Below the pieces are notes generated by a model. That model did not search any database and was not told where the DNA came from. It was given only the letters and a program-made list of their open reading frames with translations. Of a DNA stretch of 12,734 nucleotides, positions 6,040 through 12,734 are shown one piece after another. Position 1 is the first letter of the stretch, and each line of letters starts with the position of its first letter. Both the position numbers and the translations under genes were made by a program. Source of the DNA: a bacterium (GTDB lineage Bacteria; Caldisericota; Caldisericia; B22-G15); NCBI GenBank assembly GCA_012517755.1, contig JAAYUH010000002.1:1-12734 (forward strand), given 5' to 3'.

Positions 6040-7563
6040 TTATATTTCGTCTGTTAATGAATATCTTTGATAACTTATTGCTTCAAGAAGATGTGAGGTG
6101 TTAACTTTATCTACACCCTCTAAATCAGCTATTGTTCTTGCAATTTTTATAATTTTATGAAAACTTCTTATAGTTAAATTTAAACTTTTAAGGGCATTTC
6201 TCAAAGTATTTTCAGCTTCATTAGTTAAAGGAATATATTTTTTAATCAACATAGGTGTTAATTTTCCATTGAATTTAACATTTTCATCTCTATATCTATC
6301 ACTTTGAATTTCCCATGCTCTCTTAACTCTTTCTCTTATCACTTTAGAACTCTCACCCTCATTTTGACCAAAAAGTTCACTTTCACTTATTCTCGGTACC
6401 TTTAATTTTATATCAAATCTATCCCATAGAGGACCTGAAATTTTACTCCTATATTTTTTAATTTCATATACAGAACAGGTACAATTTTTCTCTGAATCAC
6501 CAAAATATCCACAAGGACAGGGATTCATAGCAGAAATTAAAAGAAAATCTGATGGATATACTAAACTCATCTTAACTCTTGAAATTGTAACAAAACCATC
6601 CTCAATAGGTTGTCTTAAAACTTCAAGTACATCTCTTCTAAATTCTGGCAGTTCATCTAAAAATAGAACACCTTTATGTGCTAAACTAATTTCTCCTGGT
6701 TTTGGATTTGTACCACCACCAACAAGTCCTGCATATGAAATTGTATGATGAGGAGATCTAAATGGTCTTAAAGCTGCAATCTCTTCATCATCTTTAAGTA
6801 TTCCAGCAATTGAATAAATTTCAGTTATTTCTACTGCCTCTTCAAAAGAAAGTTTTGGCATAATAGTTAACATTCTCTTAGCAAGCATTGTTTTACCAGA
6901 TCCAGGCGATCCAACCATAATAATATGATGTTTACCAGATGCAGATATTTCCATCGCTCTTTTTAAAAAAGAGTGACCTTTAACATCAGAGAGATCAACA
7001 TCAAATTGTTCTTCATTAAATTTTATATCAAGATTACTTATAACTTCCTTTTTAATCTCACCTCTTAAAAAAGAGATAATCTCGTTCAAATTTTTAAATG
7101 GAATTAGTTTTGTTTCTTTTGAAAGTGAACATTCATAAAGATTTTTTTCTGGAATTATAAAAGATAAATCTGAATTCTTTAAAAAAAGAGAAAGTGAAAG
7201 TCCTCCTTTTATCTTTCTTAAATCACCTTCAAGAGATAACTCCCCAGCAAAATAATAATTATTAACTATTTCTGGATTTAATTCTCCTGATGCAGATAGA
7301 ATTCCAATAGCAATTGGAAGATCAAAAATAGTTCCTTCTTTTTTTAGTTCACCTGGTGCAAGATTAACTGTTATTCTTCTTGCTGGAAAATCAAAACCTG
7401 AGTTTTTAATTGCAGCCCTAACCCTCTCTTTTGCTTCTTGTACTGAAGTATCAGGAAGTCCAACAATTGTAAAAGATGGAAGACCAACTGAAATATCAAC
7501 TTCAACTATAACTTCGTATACTTTAAGCCCTACATTAGTTAAACTTTTTACCTTTGCATACAT
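6040..7563 (-). CDS. comM: YifB/ComM family Mg-chelatase-like AAA+ ATPase
   Basis: ComM-type proteins are hexameric helicases that help branch migration and integration of incoming DNA during natural transformation; the family is widespread and its role outside competent species is unclear. The 507 residues match the family length. The N-terminal ChlI-like domain begins with the standard text (VEVDISVGLPSFTIVGLPD, 21-38; ERVRAAIKNSGF, 46-57). Then come Walker A GSPGSGKT (218-225), RPFRSPHHT (266-274), Walker B GVLFLDELPEF (298-308), the NPCPCG cysteine cluster (347-352, with Cys361 and Cys363) and an arginine-finger-like DRFD (381-384). A C-terminal Mg-chelatase helical domain ends the protein. 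The ATG at 7561-7563 matches the family N-terminus, but there is no Shine-Dalgarno before it. The gene stands alone on the minus strand. Symbol given by family, not by demonstrated function. Confidence 0.95.
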   Translation of the reverse strand: MYAKVKSLTNVGLKVYEVIVEVDISVGLPSFTIVGLPDTSVQEAKERVRAAIKNSGFDFPARRITVNLAPGELKKEGTIFDLPIAIGILSASGELNPEIVNNYYFAGELSLEGDLRKIKGGLSLSLFLKNSDLSFIIPEKNLYECSLSKETKLIPFKNLNEIISFLRGEIKKEVISNLDIKFNEEQFDVDLSDVKGHSFLKRAMEISASGKHHIIMVGSPGSGKTMLAKRMLTIMPKLSFEEAVEITEIYSIAGILKDDEEIAALRPFRSPHHTISYAGLVGGGTNPKPGEISLAHKGVLFLDELPEFRRDVLEVLRQPIEDGFVTISRVKMSLVYPSDFLLISAMNPCPCGYFGDSEKNCTCSVYEIKKYRSKISGPLWDRFDIKLKVPRISESELFGQNEGESSKVIRERVKRAWEIQSDRYRDENVKFNGKLTPMLIKKYIPLTNEAENTLRNALKSLNLTIRSFHKIIKIARTIADLEGVDKVNTSHLLEAISYQRYSLTDEI

Positions 7564-7570
7564 TATTTTA

Positions 7571-7598
7571 AGGATAATAGAATTTTAAAATTTTTCAA
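7571..7598 (-). promoter_or_regulatory. Possible promoter giving a leaderless comM transcript
   Basis: On the minus strand TTGAAA (complement of 7593-7598), a 16-base spacer and TATCCT (complement of 7571-7576) lie so close to the ATG that the transcript would start at or one base before it. This agrees with the missing ribosome binding site, but the -10 is only a 4/6 match. Confidence 0.45.
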
Positions 7599-7660
7599 TA
7601 TTAAAATTTAAATTGTTTGATAAAATATATACTCTGATTTTAATTTTGGAAGGTAAGTTA

Positions 7661-7676
7661 TGGACTTACACAGAAG
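7661..7676 (+). repeat. 16-base imperfect direct repeat, copy 1
   Basis: TGGACTTACACAGAAG here matches TGGTCTTACATAGAAG at 11429-11444 in 14 of 16 positions and in the same orientation. The two copies bracket the secreted-protein gene. Confidence 0.5.
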
Positions 7677-7741
7677 CGTGATAAAATTCTAAAAAGTTAT
7701 AAAATATGATTAAGCAAAATGATTACCAATTTAGGGAGTAC

Positions 7742-7766
7742 TATAATAATATTTTATACGAGGAGG
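7742..7766 (+). promoter_or_regulatory. -10 box and ribosome binding site that set the start of the transglutaminase-like gene
   Basis: A perfect TATAAT (7742-7747) predicts a transcript start near 7754, downstream of an in-frame ATG at 7706. The -35 (7719-7724, ATGATT) is weak. AGGAGG (7761-7766) lies 14 bases before the ATG at 7781, a long but tolerable spacing. Together they argue against the upstream ATG. Confidence 0.5.
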
Positions 7767-7780
7767 CAATATTAGCAAAA

Positions 7781-10700
7781 ATGAAAAACAAGATTAAAAG
7801 TATTGTAGTATTTTTGTTGATCGTTTCTTTTGTTTCCACTTTTAAGATTAGTAGTTTGTCAGCTGTAGACATAGCACAGGATTTTTTGTCTTTAAAACCG
7901 TTTTTAGTAGAAGGCTTACTATCAAATGTAAAAACCGAGGGTTTGGATGCTTTAAAGCAAGTTGGCGGATTAGAAAGTTTCTATGATGTTAATTTACTTT
8001 CTGAAAAGCCCACTCTTATACTTGTAGGAGAACATTACACTAATCTCTTGACATTGCTTCTTGAGCTAAATGGTGATACGCTACTCAACATAACAAAAGA
8101 CTATCCAGGAAAAGGTGTAGGTGTAGTTGAATTCTTAAATAATAAAGTATTAAAAAATATCTATGGTGAAGAGACATCAATGAGCATACTTATAGCTTCA
8201 GGAAGCGATGAAAATGGGACAAAGAATGCAATAAATTATGTTAAACAAATTTTTTTGAGAACAAAGCCTTTAAAGGAAGGTGTTACCTTTGTAGATGCAA
8301 GTTTAAACGAATTGAATATCCCAACCAAAGAGGTTCCTTTAGAAGAAGCAGATGAATACCTATCAATATTTTACTCTGCACTTACATATGAAAAAAGTGA
8401 TGTAGATATTAAGATATCTTCATTGAAAAACCAAATCATGGAAAAAGAAATAAAAGTAAATGACAATATGAATAGAGATTGGCAAGATTTTAGAGGCGCA
8501 TTTTTGAGGTTTGATCTTAATCAGCCAAATCTTGCTTCTTCTTATCCATTAGGCATATTTACTGTTCTTGCTGATACAACAAATGAGGAACTTTGTAAAG
8601 TTGCACTATCTACATATAGTGGCAGTGTTTTAGATGAGAATTCAATCTATTTAGGTTTTATAAAAGATAATGTAAGGCATACACAAACAATGTTTAGTAA
8701 AGACGATTACCCCTGGAATACAAAGACTTATTCTACATTTAGAAAAGAAAATGCCAATGAAATGTTTATTTTAAATGAGCTTTATGGTAAAGTTACAGGA
8801 GACTGCGTTGCACAAGCTATATTTAATGAAGCAGTGTTTAGATTATGGAATTTTTCATCAGATAATACTTTTACAATTTCAATAGGTGGGGATTCAGGTG
8901 GTCATGCTGTAAACCTTATAAATTCTGAAAATAATTGGTTTATTTTCGATAGCACTAACTATAATCACCCAATTTTTAGAGACAATTATTCCGGTTACTT
9001 CAAGTATTTTAGAGAATTCTTCGGCAATACTGTATATACAGTATTTTCAGCATTCGGGAATTTATATAGTTCTAAATCTAATATGAACTTAGATGACATC
9101 AAAAATATAGCACTAGAAGGCAAGAAGTTATTTAAAGGTGACATTAAATTTGGAAGCGAAAAAAATCACAAAGATAATCCAGAAGCGTTTGCTCCTTTTA
9201 CAAAATTTAGTAATGTAGTGGATGAACCATTTGAAACGACAATATTTGATGCAATACCAGAAGTTCCACAAGATATCAACGCTACAACTACTTTTAGTTA
9301 CTTAACACCAGATGATTTCTACAAAGAAAGAAAAGACTTATTAGAAAGTTCTTCAAAATATTTATCTTTGCTATCATATAATGAAATCTTGGATAAATCT
9401 ATAGAATATCCAACAAGTCAGTATACAGTTACAAGATATGCAATTCAAACAATGAGAGTAAAGAATCCAGAAATATATGTTAGTGGCGTGTTTGCTCCAA
9501 GAACAGTAAATAAAGCAAAAGAATTCACTGGCACATATTCTGTTCCTGAAATTATTAATTTTGTCAAAGGTACATTAAGTGATATTAAAACAATATCTTC
9601 TTATTCAGAATTAATTGATTACCCAGATATGACACTTTTTACAAAACAAGGAACACCTCAAAGTAAAACACTTTTTGCATATGCGCTTGCATATAACATC
9701 TTTAATGAAAGTGATAGAAAGAATTTAAAAGTCCTTTGCGGTCCCCTGAGTGGATACATTGTGTATCAATCAGATGGAAAAGAAAAATATCTTGACTGTG
9801 CAAATGGGACTCTTTTAGATAAAAGACCAGAGAATATATGGGTAGAATTTGATTATCAAAAAGCTACATTTTTTAATATAGCACCATTTGTAGAACCAAT
9901 TGAGCAGTCAATACAAATTGTTGGCAAAAACAAAGTATATATGACATTTCCTGTAAGAGATTTAAATTGGCAAAACAGTGAGAAGAGTATCTCTTGTGAA
10001 TCAGATAAACTTACAATAACTCCTATGCAGTTTACAGATTACTATAAAGAAGTTACATTAGAAATAGACCCAACCAAGTTTGACGAAGGTAATTATAAAG
10101 TGCCTATTAAAGTTTCCAATGCCTATGGAACTGAAGAAATAGTAATTGAATTCAATATTCAAAAAGATACTACACCACCAAAAATTACTCTAAAAGATGA
10201 AATTCCACAGTTTATAAATACTACATCTTTTAGTGTTGAATTCACTGTTTGCGATGATGATACTTTCGGTAGAGTAAAAATATTTGCGAATATCGACAAA
10301 AGCGGATACAAAGAGATAAAAGGGACTAAAATCACTCTTGAAAATCTCTCAGAAGGACAACATACAATTCTTTTTAAAGCACAGGATGAATCAGGAAATG
10401 AAAGCGATATACAAAGTGTAACATTTTCAGTAGACACTACTTCACCAAGAATTGTTATATCTACACCTTCAAAATTAAATAGTTATACTGTTGGAATTAT
10501 TGGTTATATAGATGATAATTTATCAGGCATAGATTATTTAAAGGTTAATGGCGTATATACTAATATATCTTTTAAAAGTTCTCCATTGATTGTAATTTTA
10601 TCTGTTTTAGTTGATAGCATATATGTAAGTATATCTTTTAATGGAGTTTTTTCTAATATAGTTGCTTTAAAAGAAGGAGAAAATCAAATAACTTTTGAAG

Positions 10701-11149
10701 CAATAGATAAAGCGGGTAATGAGTTAACTAAAACAGTTACAGTAACTTATATAGAAAAAACTGTTATTAGAATTCAGATTGGAAATCCAATTTTTACTGT
10801 AAATGGAGAAACAAGAATGTTGGATTCCCCATCTATTATAAAGAATGGTAGAACCCTTCTTCCAATTAGAGCAGTAGTTGAAGCATTAGGCGGAACGGTT
10901 GAATGGAATGACACAGAAAAGAAGGTGGCAGTTTCTCTTGGTTCAAATACAATTGAACTATGGATTGGAAAACCACAGGCAAATGTTAATAGAGTTTTAA
11001 AATGGATAGATGAAACAAACCATAAAGTTACTCCAGAGATTATCAACGGAAGAACAATATTGCCATTAAGATTTATTGCAGAAAATCTTGGTGCAAAGGT
11101 AGATTGGGATCCCGATACAAAGATAATTACTATAACTTATAATGAATAG
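7781..11149 (+). CDS. Secreted multidomain protein: transglutaminase-like core, Ig-like domains, copper-amine-oxidase-like stalk
   Basis: A surface or secreted protein of 1122 residues. I start it at 7781 rather than the in-frame ATG at 7706, because MKNKIKS plus a hydrophobic run (about 8-20) forms a signal peptide and AGGAGG lies upstream. Residues 77-160 (ILVGEHYTN... then ILIASGSDENGTKNAINYV) resemble a module I associate with S-layer and surface proteins. A transglutaminase/papain-like core follows, with a complete putative triad: Cys342 (GDCVAQA), His375 (GGHAVNL), Asp390 (WFIFDST). Around 615-690 is a similar but degenerate segment. Ig-like beta domains occupy about 713-793, 795-885 and 886-991; the last two carry 'DESGNES' and 'DKAGNE' turns. 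Residues 997-1121 are a typical copper amine oxidase N-terminal-like stalk domain with two repeats (NGRTLLPIRAV, NGRTILPLRFI), common at the ends of anaerobe surface proteins. It could be a protease, peptidoglycan or protein cross-linker; no function is established. Confidence 0.85.
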   Translation: MKNKIKSIVVFLLIVSFVSTFKISSLSAVDIAQDFLSLKPFLVEGLLSNVKTEGLDALKQVGGLESFYDVNLLSEKPTLILVGEHYTNLLTLLLELNGDTLLNITKDYPGKGVGVVEFLNNKVLKNIYGEETSMSILIASGSDENGTKNAINYVKQIFLRTKPLKEGVTFVDASLNELNIPTKEVPLEEADEYLSIFYSALTYEKSDVDIKISSLKNQIMEKEIKVNDNMNRDWQDFRGAFLRFDLNQPNLASSYPLGIFTVLADTTNEELCKVALSTYSGSVLDENSIYLGFIKDNVRHTQTMFSKDDYPWNTKTYSTFRKENANEMFILNELYGKVTGDCVAQAIFNEAVFRLWNFSSDNTFTISIGGDSGGHAVNLINSENNWFIFDSTNYNHPIFRDNYSGYFKYFREFFGNTVYTVFSAFGNLYSSKSNMNLDDIKNIALEGKKLFKGDIKFGSEKNHKDNPEAFAPFTKFSNVVDEPFETTIFDAIPEVPQDINATTTFSYLTPDDFYKERKDLLESSSKYLSLLSYNEILDKSIEYPTSQYTVTRYAIQTMRVKNPEIYVSGVFAPRTVNKAKEFTGTYSVPEIINFVKGTLSDIKTISSYSELIDYPDMTLFTKQGTPQSKTLFAYALAYNIFNESDRKNLKVLCGPLSGYIVYQSDGKEKYLDCANGTLLDKRPENIWVEFDYQKATFFNIAPFVEPIEQSIQIVGKNKVYMTFPVRDLNWQNSEKSISCESDKLTITPMQFTDYYKEVTLEIDPTKFDEGNYKVPIKVSNAYGTEEIVIEFNIQKDTTPPKITLKDEIPQFINTTSFSVEFTVCDDDTFGRVKIFANIDKSGYKEIKGTKITLENLSEGQHTILFKAQDESGNESDIQSVTFSVDTTSPRIVISTPSKLNSYTVGIIGYIDDNLSGIDYLKVNGVYTNISFKSSPLIVILSVLVDSIYVSISFNGVFSNIVALKEGENQITFEAIDKAGNELTKTVTVTYIEKTVIRIQIGNPIFTVNGETRMLDSPSIIKNGRTLLPIRAVVEALGGTVEWNDTEKKVAVSLGSNTIELWIGKPQANVNRVLKWIDETNHKVTPEIINGRTILPLRFIAENLGAKVDWDPDTKIITITYNE

Positions 11150-11362
11150 TTTTTTGCAAACTGTGAAAACTTTCTTTCACAAAAAGAAATATAGATAAGA
11201 AGAAGGTTCATGAGGTGCAAAATGATAATGCATACAAATACTATTCATATAGATTTTTGATGATTCAATTTGTAAAAAAATTTTTAAATTTTGGCAAGAT
11301 TATGAAACAATTTTCATAGATTTGTTATCTAATTAGTGACGGAAGAAAAAGTATAACTAGAT

Positions 11363-11391
11363 TTGACTTAAATTAAAATAATTATTATACT
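11363..11391 (+). promoter_or_regulatory. Sigma70-type promoter of the hpf operon
   Basis: TTGACT (11363-11368), a 17-base spacer and TATACT (11386-11391), each 5/6 to consensus, predict a start near 11398 and a leader of about 60 bases containing the repeat copy. AAGGAGG (11447-11453) then serves the hpf ATG. Confidence 0.8.
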
Positions 11392-11428
11392 TATAAAGTA
11401 AATTTAGTTATGTTTATAGGAAAACATT

Positions 11429-11444
11429 TGGTCTTACATAGAAG
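11429..11444 (+). repeat. 16-base imperfect direct repeat, copy 2
   Basis: This copy lies in the hpf leader just before the ribosome binding site and matches 7661-7676 in 14 of 16 positions, in the same orientation, about 3.8 kb away. Confidence 0.5.
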
Positions 11445-11458
11445 ACAAGGAGGAAGAT

Positions 11459-11986
11459 ATGAAACTCATCGTTCAAGGAAAAGGAATAAACTTAACAGAT
11501 GATGTTATTAATTATGCAGAAAAAAGATTCGCAACAGCAGAACGATTCTTTGAAAATATTCAGGAAGTCAATTTAATAATTTCAAAAGAAAGAGGACTTT
11601 ATAAATCAGAAGTTACAATTTCAATGTCAGGTACAGTTATTAGAGGCGAGAGTAGAACTCAAGATATATACTCATCCATTGATGATGTTCTTGATAAAAC
11701 AAAAAGACAGATTAAAAAATATAAAGATAGCTTTATAGAAAAAAGAAGAGAGACAAAAAAATTTTTAGAAAAGGCCGAGACAGATAATCCATCTGATTTA
11801 GAAGAAGCTCCAAAAATAGTAAAGGTCAAAAAATTTACTTTAAAACCAATGGATGAAGAAGAGGCTATAATGCAAATGGAGCTACTTGGACATACATTTT
11901 TTGTTTTCTTAAATTCAAATACTGATAAAATCAATGTCATTTATAAAAGAACAGATGGAGATTATGGATTAATTGAACCAGAATAG
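11459..11986 (+). CDS. hpf: Long-form ribosome hibernation promoting factor
   Basis: HPF binds the 30S decoding channel in starved or stationary cells, blocks translation and, in its long form, joins two 70S ribosomes into inactive 100S dimers. The 175 residues show both parts. The S30AE domain (about 1-98) opens with MKLIVQGKGINLTDDVINYAE-type text. After a linker (100-119) comes the C-terminal dimerisation domain (about 120-175), with FTLKPMDEEEAIMQMELLGH (126-145), FFVF (147-150) and the near-invariant DGDYGLIEP (166-174). The ATG is fixed by AAGGAGG 5 bases upstream. It heads an operon with a DUF4330-like gene and secA; hpf next to secA is a familiar arrangement in Gram-positive-type anaerobes. 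The single strong promoter upstream would co-express the three genes. Confidence 0.97.
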   Translation: MKLIVQGKGINLTDDVINYAEKRFATAERFFENIQEVNLIISKERGLYKSEVTISMSGTVIRGESRTQDIYSSIDDVLDKTKRQIKKYKDSFIEKRRETKKFLEKAETDNPSDLEEAPKIVKVKKFTLKPMDEEEAIMQMELLGHTFFVFLNSNTDKINVIYKRTDGDYGLIEPE

Positions 11987-11987
11987 T

Positions 11988-12428
11988 ATGAAAAAAATTT
12001 TTTTATCTATATTAATATTTTTAATAATACTTTTATCTATCTTAATTGTCAGTAGAAAATACATTCAAGGAAAAGATAGTGATTTCTATGTTGTTGTTAA
12101 AATGTCAGTAGGTAATATATTGCCTGAGGTTGCTGATAGTATAAATATAGGTGATTATTTAATTGATAGTGATGGAAATAAAATTTTTGTTGTTATAGAT
12201 AAACTTGAAAAATATTCAGAAGTTCCAGTCGAAACATCTGATGGAAGAATTTTAAAAGTTTCTCATCCAATTAACAAAAGTTTATACTTAACTGTTAAAA
12301 GCATGAAACCATCAAAAAAACTTGTTCTTTCATATAATAGAGTTTCAGTTAGAATTGGGGGAAAGATAATATTCGAAACAAGTAAAACAAGATTTGTCGG
12401 AACAATTCTTTCTTTAGATAAGGAGTAA
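11988..12428 (+). CDS. DUF4330-like membrane-anchored protein of unknown function
   Basis: A protein of 146 residues with a lysine-led N-terminus and one strongly hydrophobic segment (about 4-21), then a short stretch and a beta-rich extracytoplasmic domain. The text VVVKMSVGNILPEVADSINIGD, then LTVKS, SVRIGGKIIFETSK and FVGTILSL, matches my memory of DUF4330 proteins, which combine a transmembrane anchor with two 'xVGDxV...' and 'IRVGK...FxGTIxSV' repeats. I chose ATG 11988, which follows the hpf stop by one base (TAG-T-ATG), so translation is probably coupled by reinitiation. No good ribosome binding site is present. An in-frame TTG at 11973 would overlap hpf and add five residues; it is less likely. 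The gene sits between hpf and secA, so a role at the membrane or in export is possible, but nothing in the sequence gives a reaction. Confidence 0.8.
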   Translation: MKKIFLSILIFLIILLSILIVSRKYIQGKDSDFYVVVKMSVGNILPEVADSINIGDYLIDSDGNKIFVVIDKLEKYSEVPVETSDGRILKVSHPINKSLYLTVKSMKPSKKLVLSYNRVSVRIGGKIIFETSKTRFVGTILSLDKE

Positions 12429-12429
12429 A

Positions 12430-12734
12430 ATGGCAAAGATTTTTAAGAAAATTTTCTCTAACGAAGAGAAAGATTTAAAAAAATTACAGAATTATGTTAT
12501 AAAAATTAACTCTTTTGAACAGGATTTCGAGAAATATTCAAATGATGAATTAACAAACAAAACTCCTGAATTTTTATCAAGATTAGAAAATGGAGAAACT
12601 CTTGAAGATATTCTTTGTGAATCTTTTGCAGTTGTAAGAGAAGTATCAAAAAGAACTATAAAATTGAGACACTTTGATGTCCAACTTATGGGTGGTGTTG
12701 TACTTCATGAAGGAAAGATTGCAGAGATGAAAAC
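12430..12734 (+). CDS. secA: Protein translocase ATPase SecA, 5' end (partial)
   Basis: SecA is the peripheral ATPase motor that pushes preproteins through the SecYEG channel. The first 101 codons are present and the gene runs off the right edge. The N-terminal text MAKIFKKIFSNEEKD is typical, and KLRHFDVQLMGGVVLHEGKIAEMKT (about 77-101) is the highly conserved block directly before the Walker A loop (GEGKT), which lies just outside. AAGGAG at 12420-12425 overlaps the end of the preceding gene, leaving 4 bases to the ATG; only one base separates the stop (12426-12428) from the start. Only the beginning is visible, so intactness of the rest cannot be judged. Confidence 0.97.
   Translation, partial: MAKIFKKIFSNEEKDLKKLQNYVIKINSFEQDFEKYSNDELTNKTPEFLSRLENGETLEDILCESFAVVREVSKRTIKLRHFDVQLMGGVVLHEGKIAEMK

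Larger units (their letters stand above)
7564..7780. other. Intergenic region between comM and the secreted transglutaminase-like gene
   Basis: Very AT-rich divergent spacer of 217 bases. It holds the proposed comM promoter at its left end, one copy of a 16-base repeat (7661-7676), a TATAAT (7742-7747) and the AGGAGG of the right-hand gene (7761-7766). A 10-codon frame (7660-7692) behind GGAAGG is present, but I see no reason to call it a gene. Confidence 0.6.
11150..11458. other. 309-base non-coding spacer before hpf
   Basis: This AT-rich spacer has no supported gene. It holds a weak 7-bp hairpin (TGTGAAA 11162-11168 with TTTCACA 11175-11181) without a T tract. It also has a 12-codon frame at 11222-11260 preceded by GAGGTG, probably chance or a remnant. 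The hpf promoter and the second copy of the 16-base repeat lie at the right end. The middle (11260-11360) shows nothing I recognise. Confidence 0.6.

Noticed and set aside
7660..7692. Ten-codon frame behind GGAAGG
   Set aside because: It is too short to support. It overlaps the repeat copy and no partner or attenuator structure follows.
7706..7780. Extension of the secreted protein by 25 residues to the ATG at 7706
   Set aside because: It would bury the signal peptide behind a polar stretch, has no ribosome binding site, and lies upstream of a TATAAT and AGGAGG that fit the ATG at 7781.
11162..11181. Hairpin TGTGAAA/TTTCACA as terminator of the secreted-protein gene
   Set aside because: The stem is only 7 bp and is followed by A residues rather than a T tract on the plus strand.
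11222..11260. Twelve-codon frame behind GAGGTG in the hpf upstream spacer
   Set aside because: Chance frames of this size are expected in AT-rich spacers, and no family resemblance is visible.
1..12734. CRISPR array, tRNA, rRNA or insertion sequence
   Set aside because: No regularly spaced repeats, no tRNA-like cloverleaf or rRNA text, and no transposase-like frame were seen on either strand.

Overview
The window is a piece of an AT-rich bacterial chromosome. It has strong AGGAGG-type ribosome binding sites, arginine encoded mostly by AGA, sigma70-type promoters and hairpin-plus-T terminators. The hpf-secA order, the long-form HPF and a surface protein with a copper-amine-oxidase-like stalk domain suggest a strictly anaerobic, possibly thermophilic lineage such as Clostridia or Caldisericota. 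That placement is inference from style and gene content, not from a marker gene.

Layout. Positions 1-312 hold the 3' end of an unidentified gene. Next come an Hsp20-type small heat-shock protein (+) and, convergent with it, a free-standing acyl carrier protein (-). They share one bidirectional terminator that lies partly inside the acyl carrier coding sequence. A divergent promoter region then drives a compact four-gene operon (1244-5890, intergenic gaps of 4-11 bases): carbamoyltransferase 1, a fold-type II PLP enzyme, carbamate kinase and carbamoyltransferase 2, closed by a strong terminator. On the minus strand follows a comM/YifB-type AAA ATPase. A large secreted protein of about 1122 residues comes next, with a transglutaminase-like core, Ig-like domains and a stalk domain. 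After a 309-base spacer, a second operon begins: hpf, a DUF4330-like membrane-anchored protein and secA, which runs off the right edge.

The most interesting part is the four-gene operon. Carbamoyltransferase 1 resembles E. coli YgeW, and the gene set (carbamoyltransferase, PLP lyase-type enzyme, carbamate kinase) parallels ygeW-ygeX-yqeA of the anaerobic purine/urate catabolic cluster. Here there are two different carbamoyltransferases, and the PLP enzyme does not look like the usual diaminopropionate ammonia-lyase. A consistent model is phosphorolytic removal of two carbamoyl groups from a diureido acid such as 2,3-diureidopropionate. ATP would be made from each carbamoyl phosphate by the kinase, and the PLP enzyme would deaminate the freed diamino acid. 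The two carbamoyltransferases differ at substrate-site loops, which fits a division of labour between two ureido positions. The substrate is inferred.

The secreted transglutaminase-like protein sits between two imperfect copies of a 16-base direct repeat and uses GGC glycine codons more freely than its neighbours, so it may be an acquired accessory gene. The rest is housekeeping: proteostasis, DNA uptake or recombination, ribosome hibernation and protein export.
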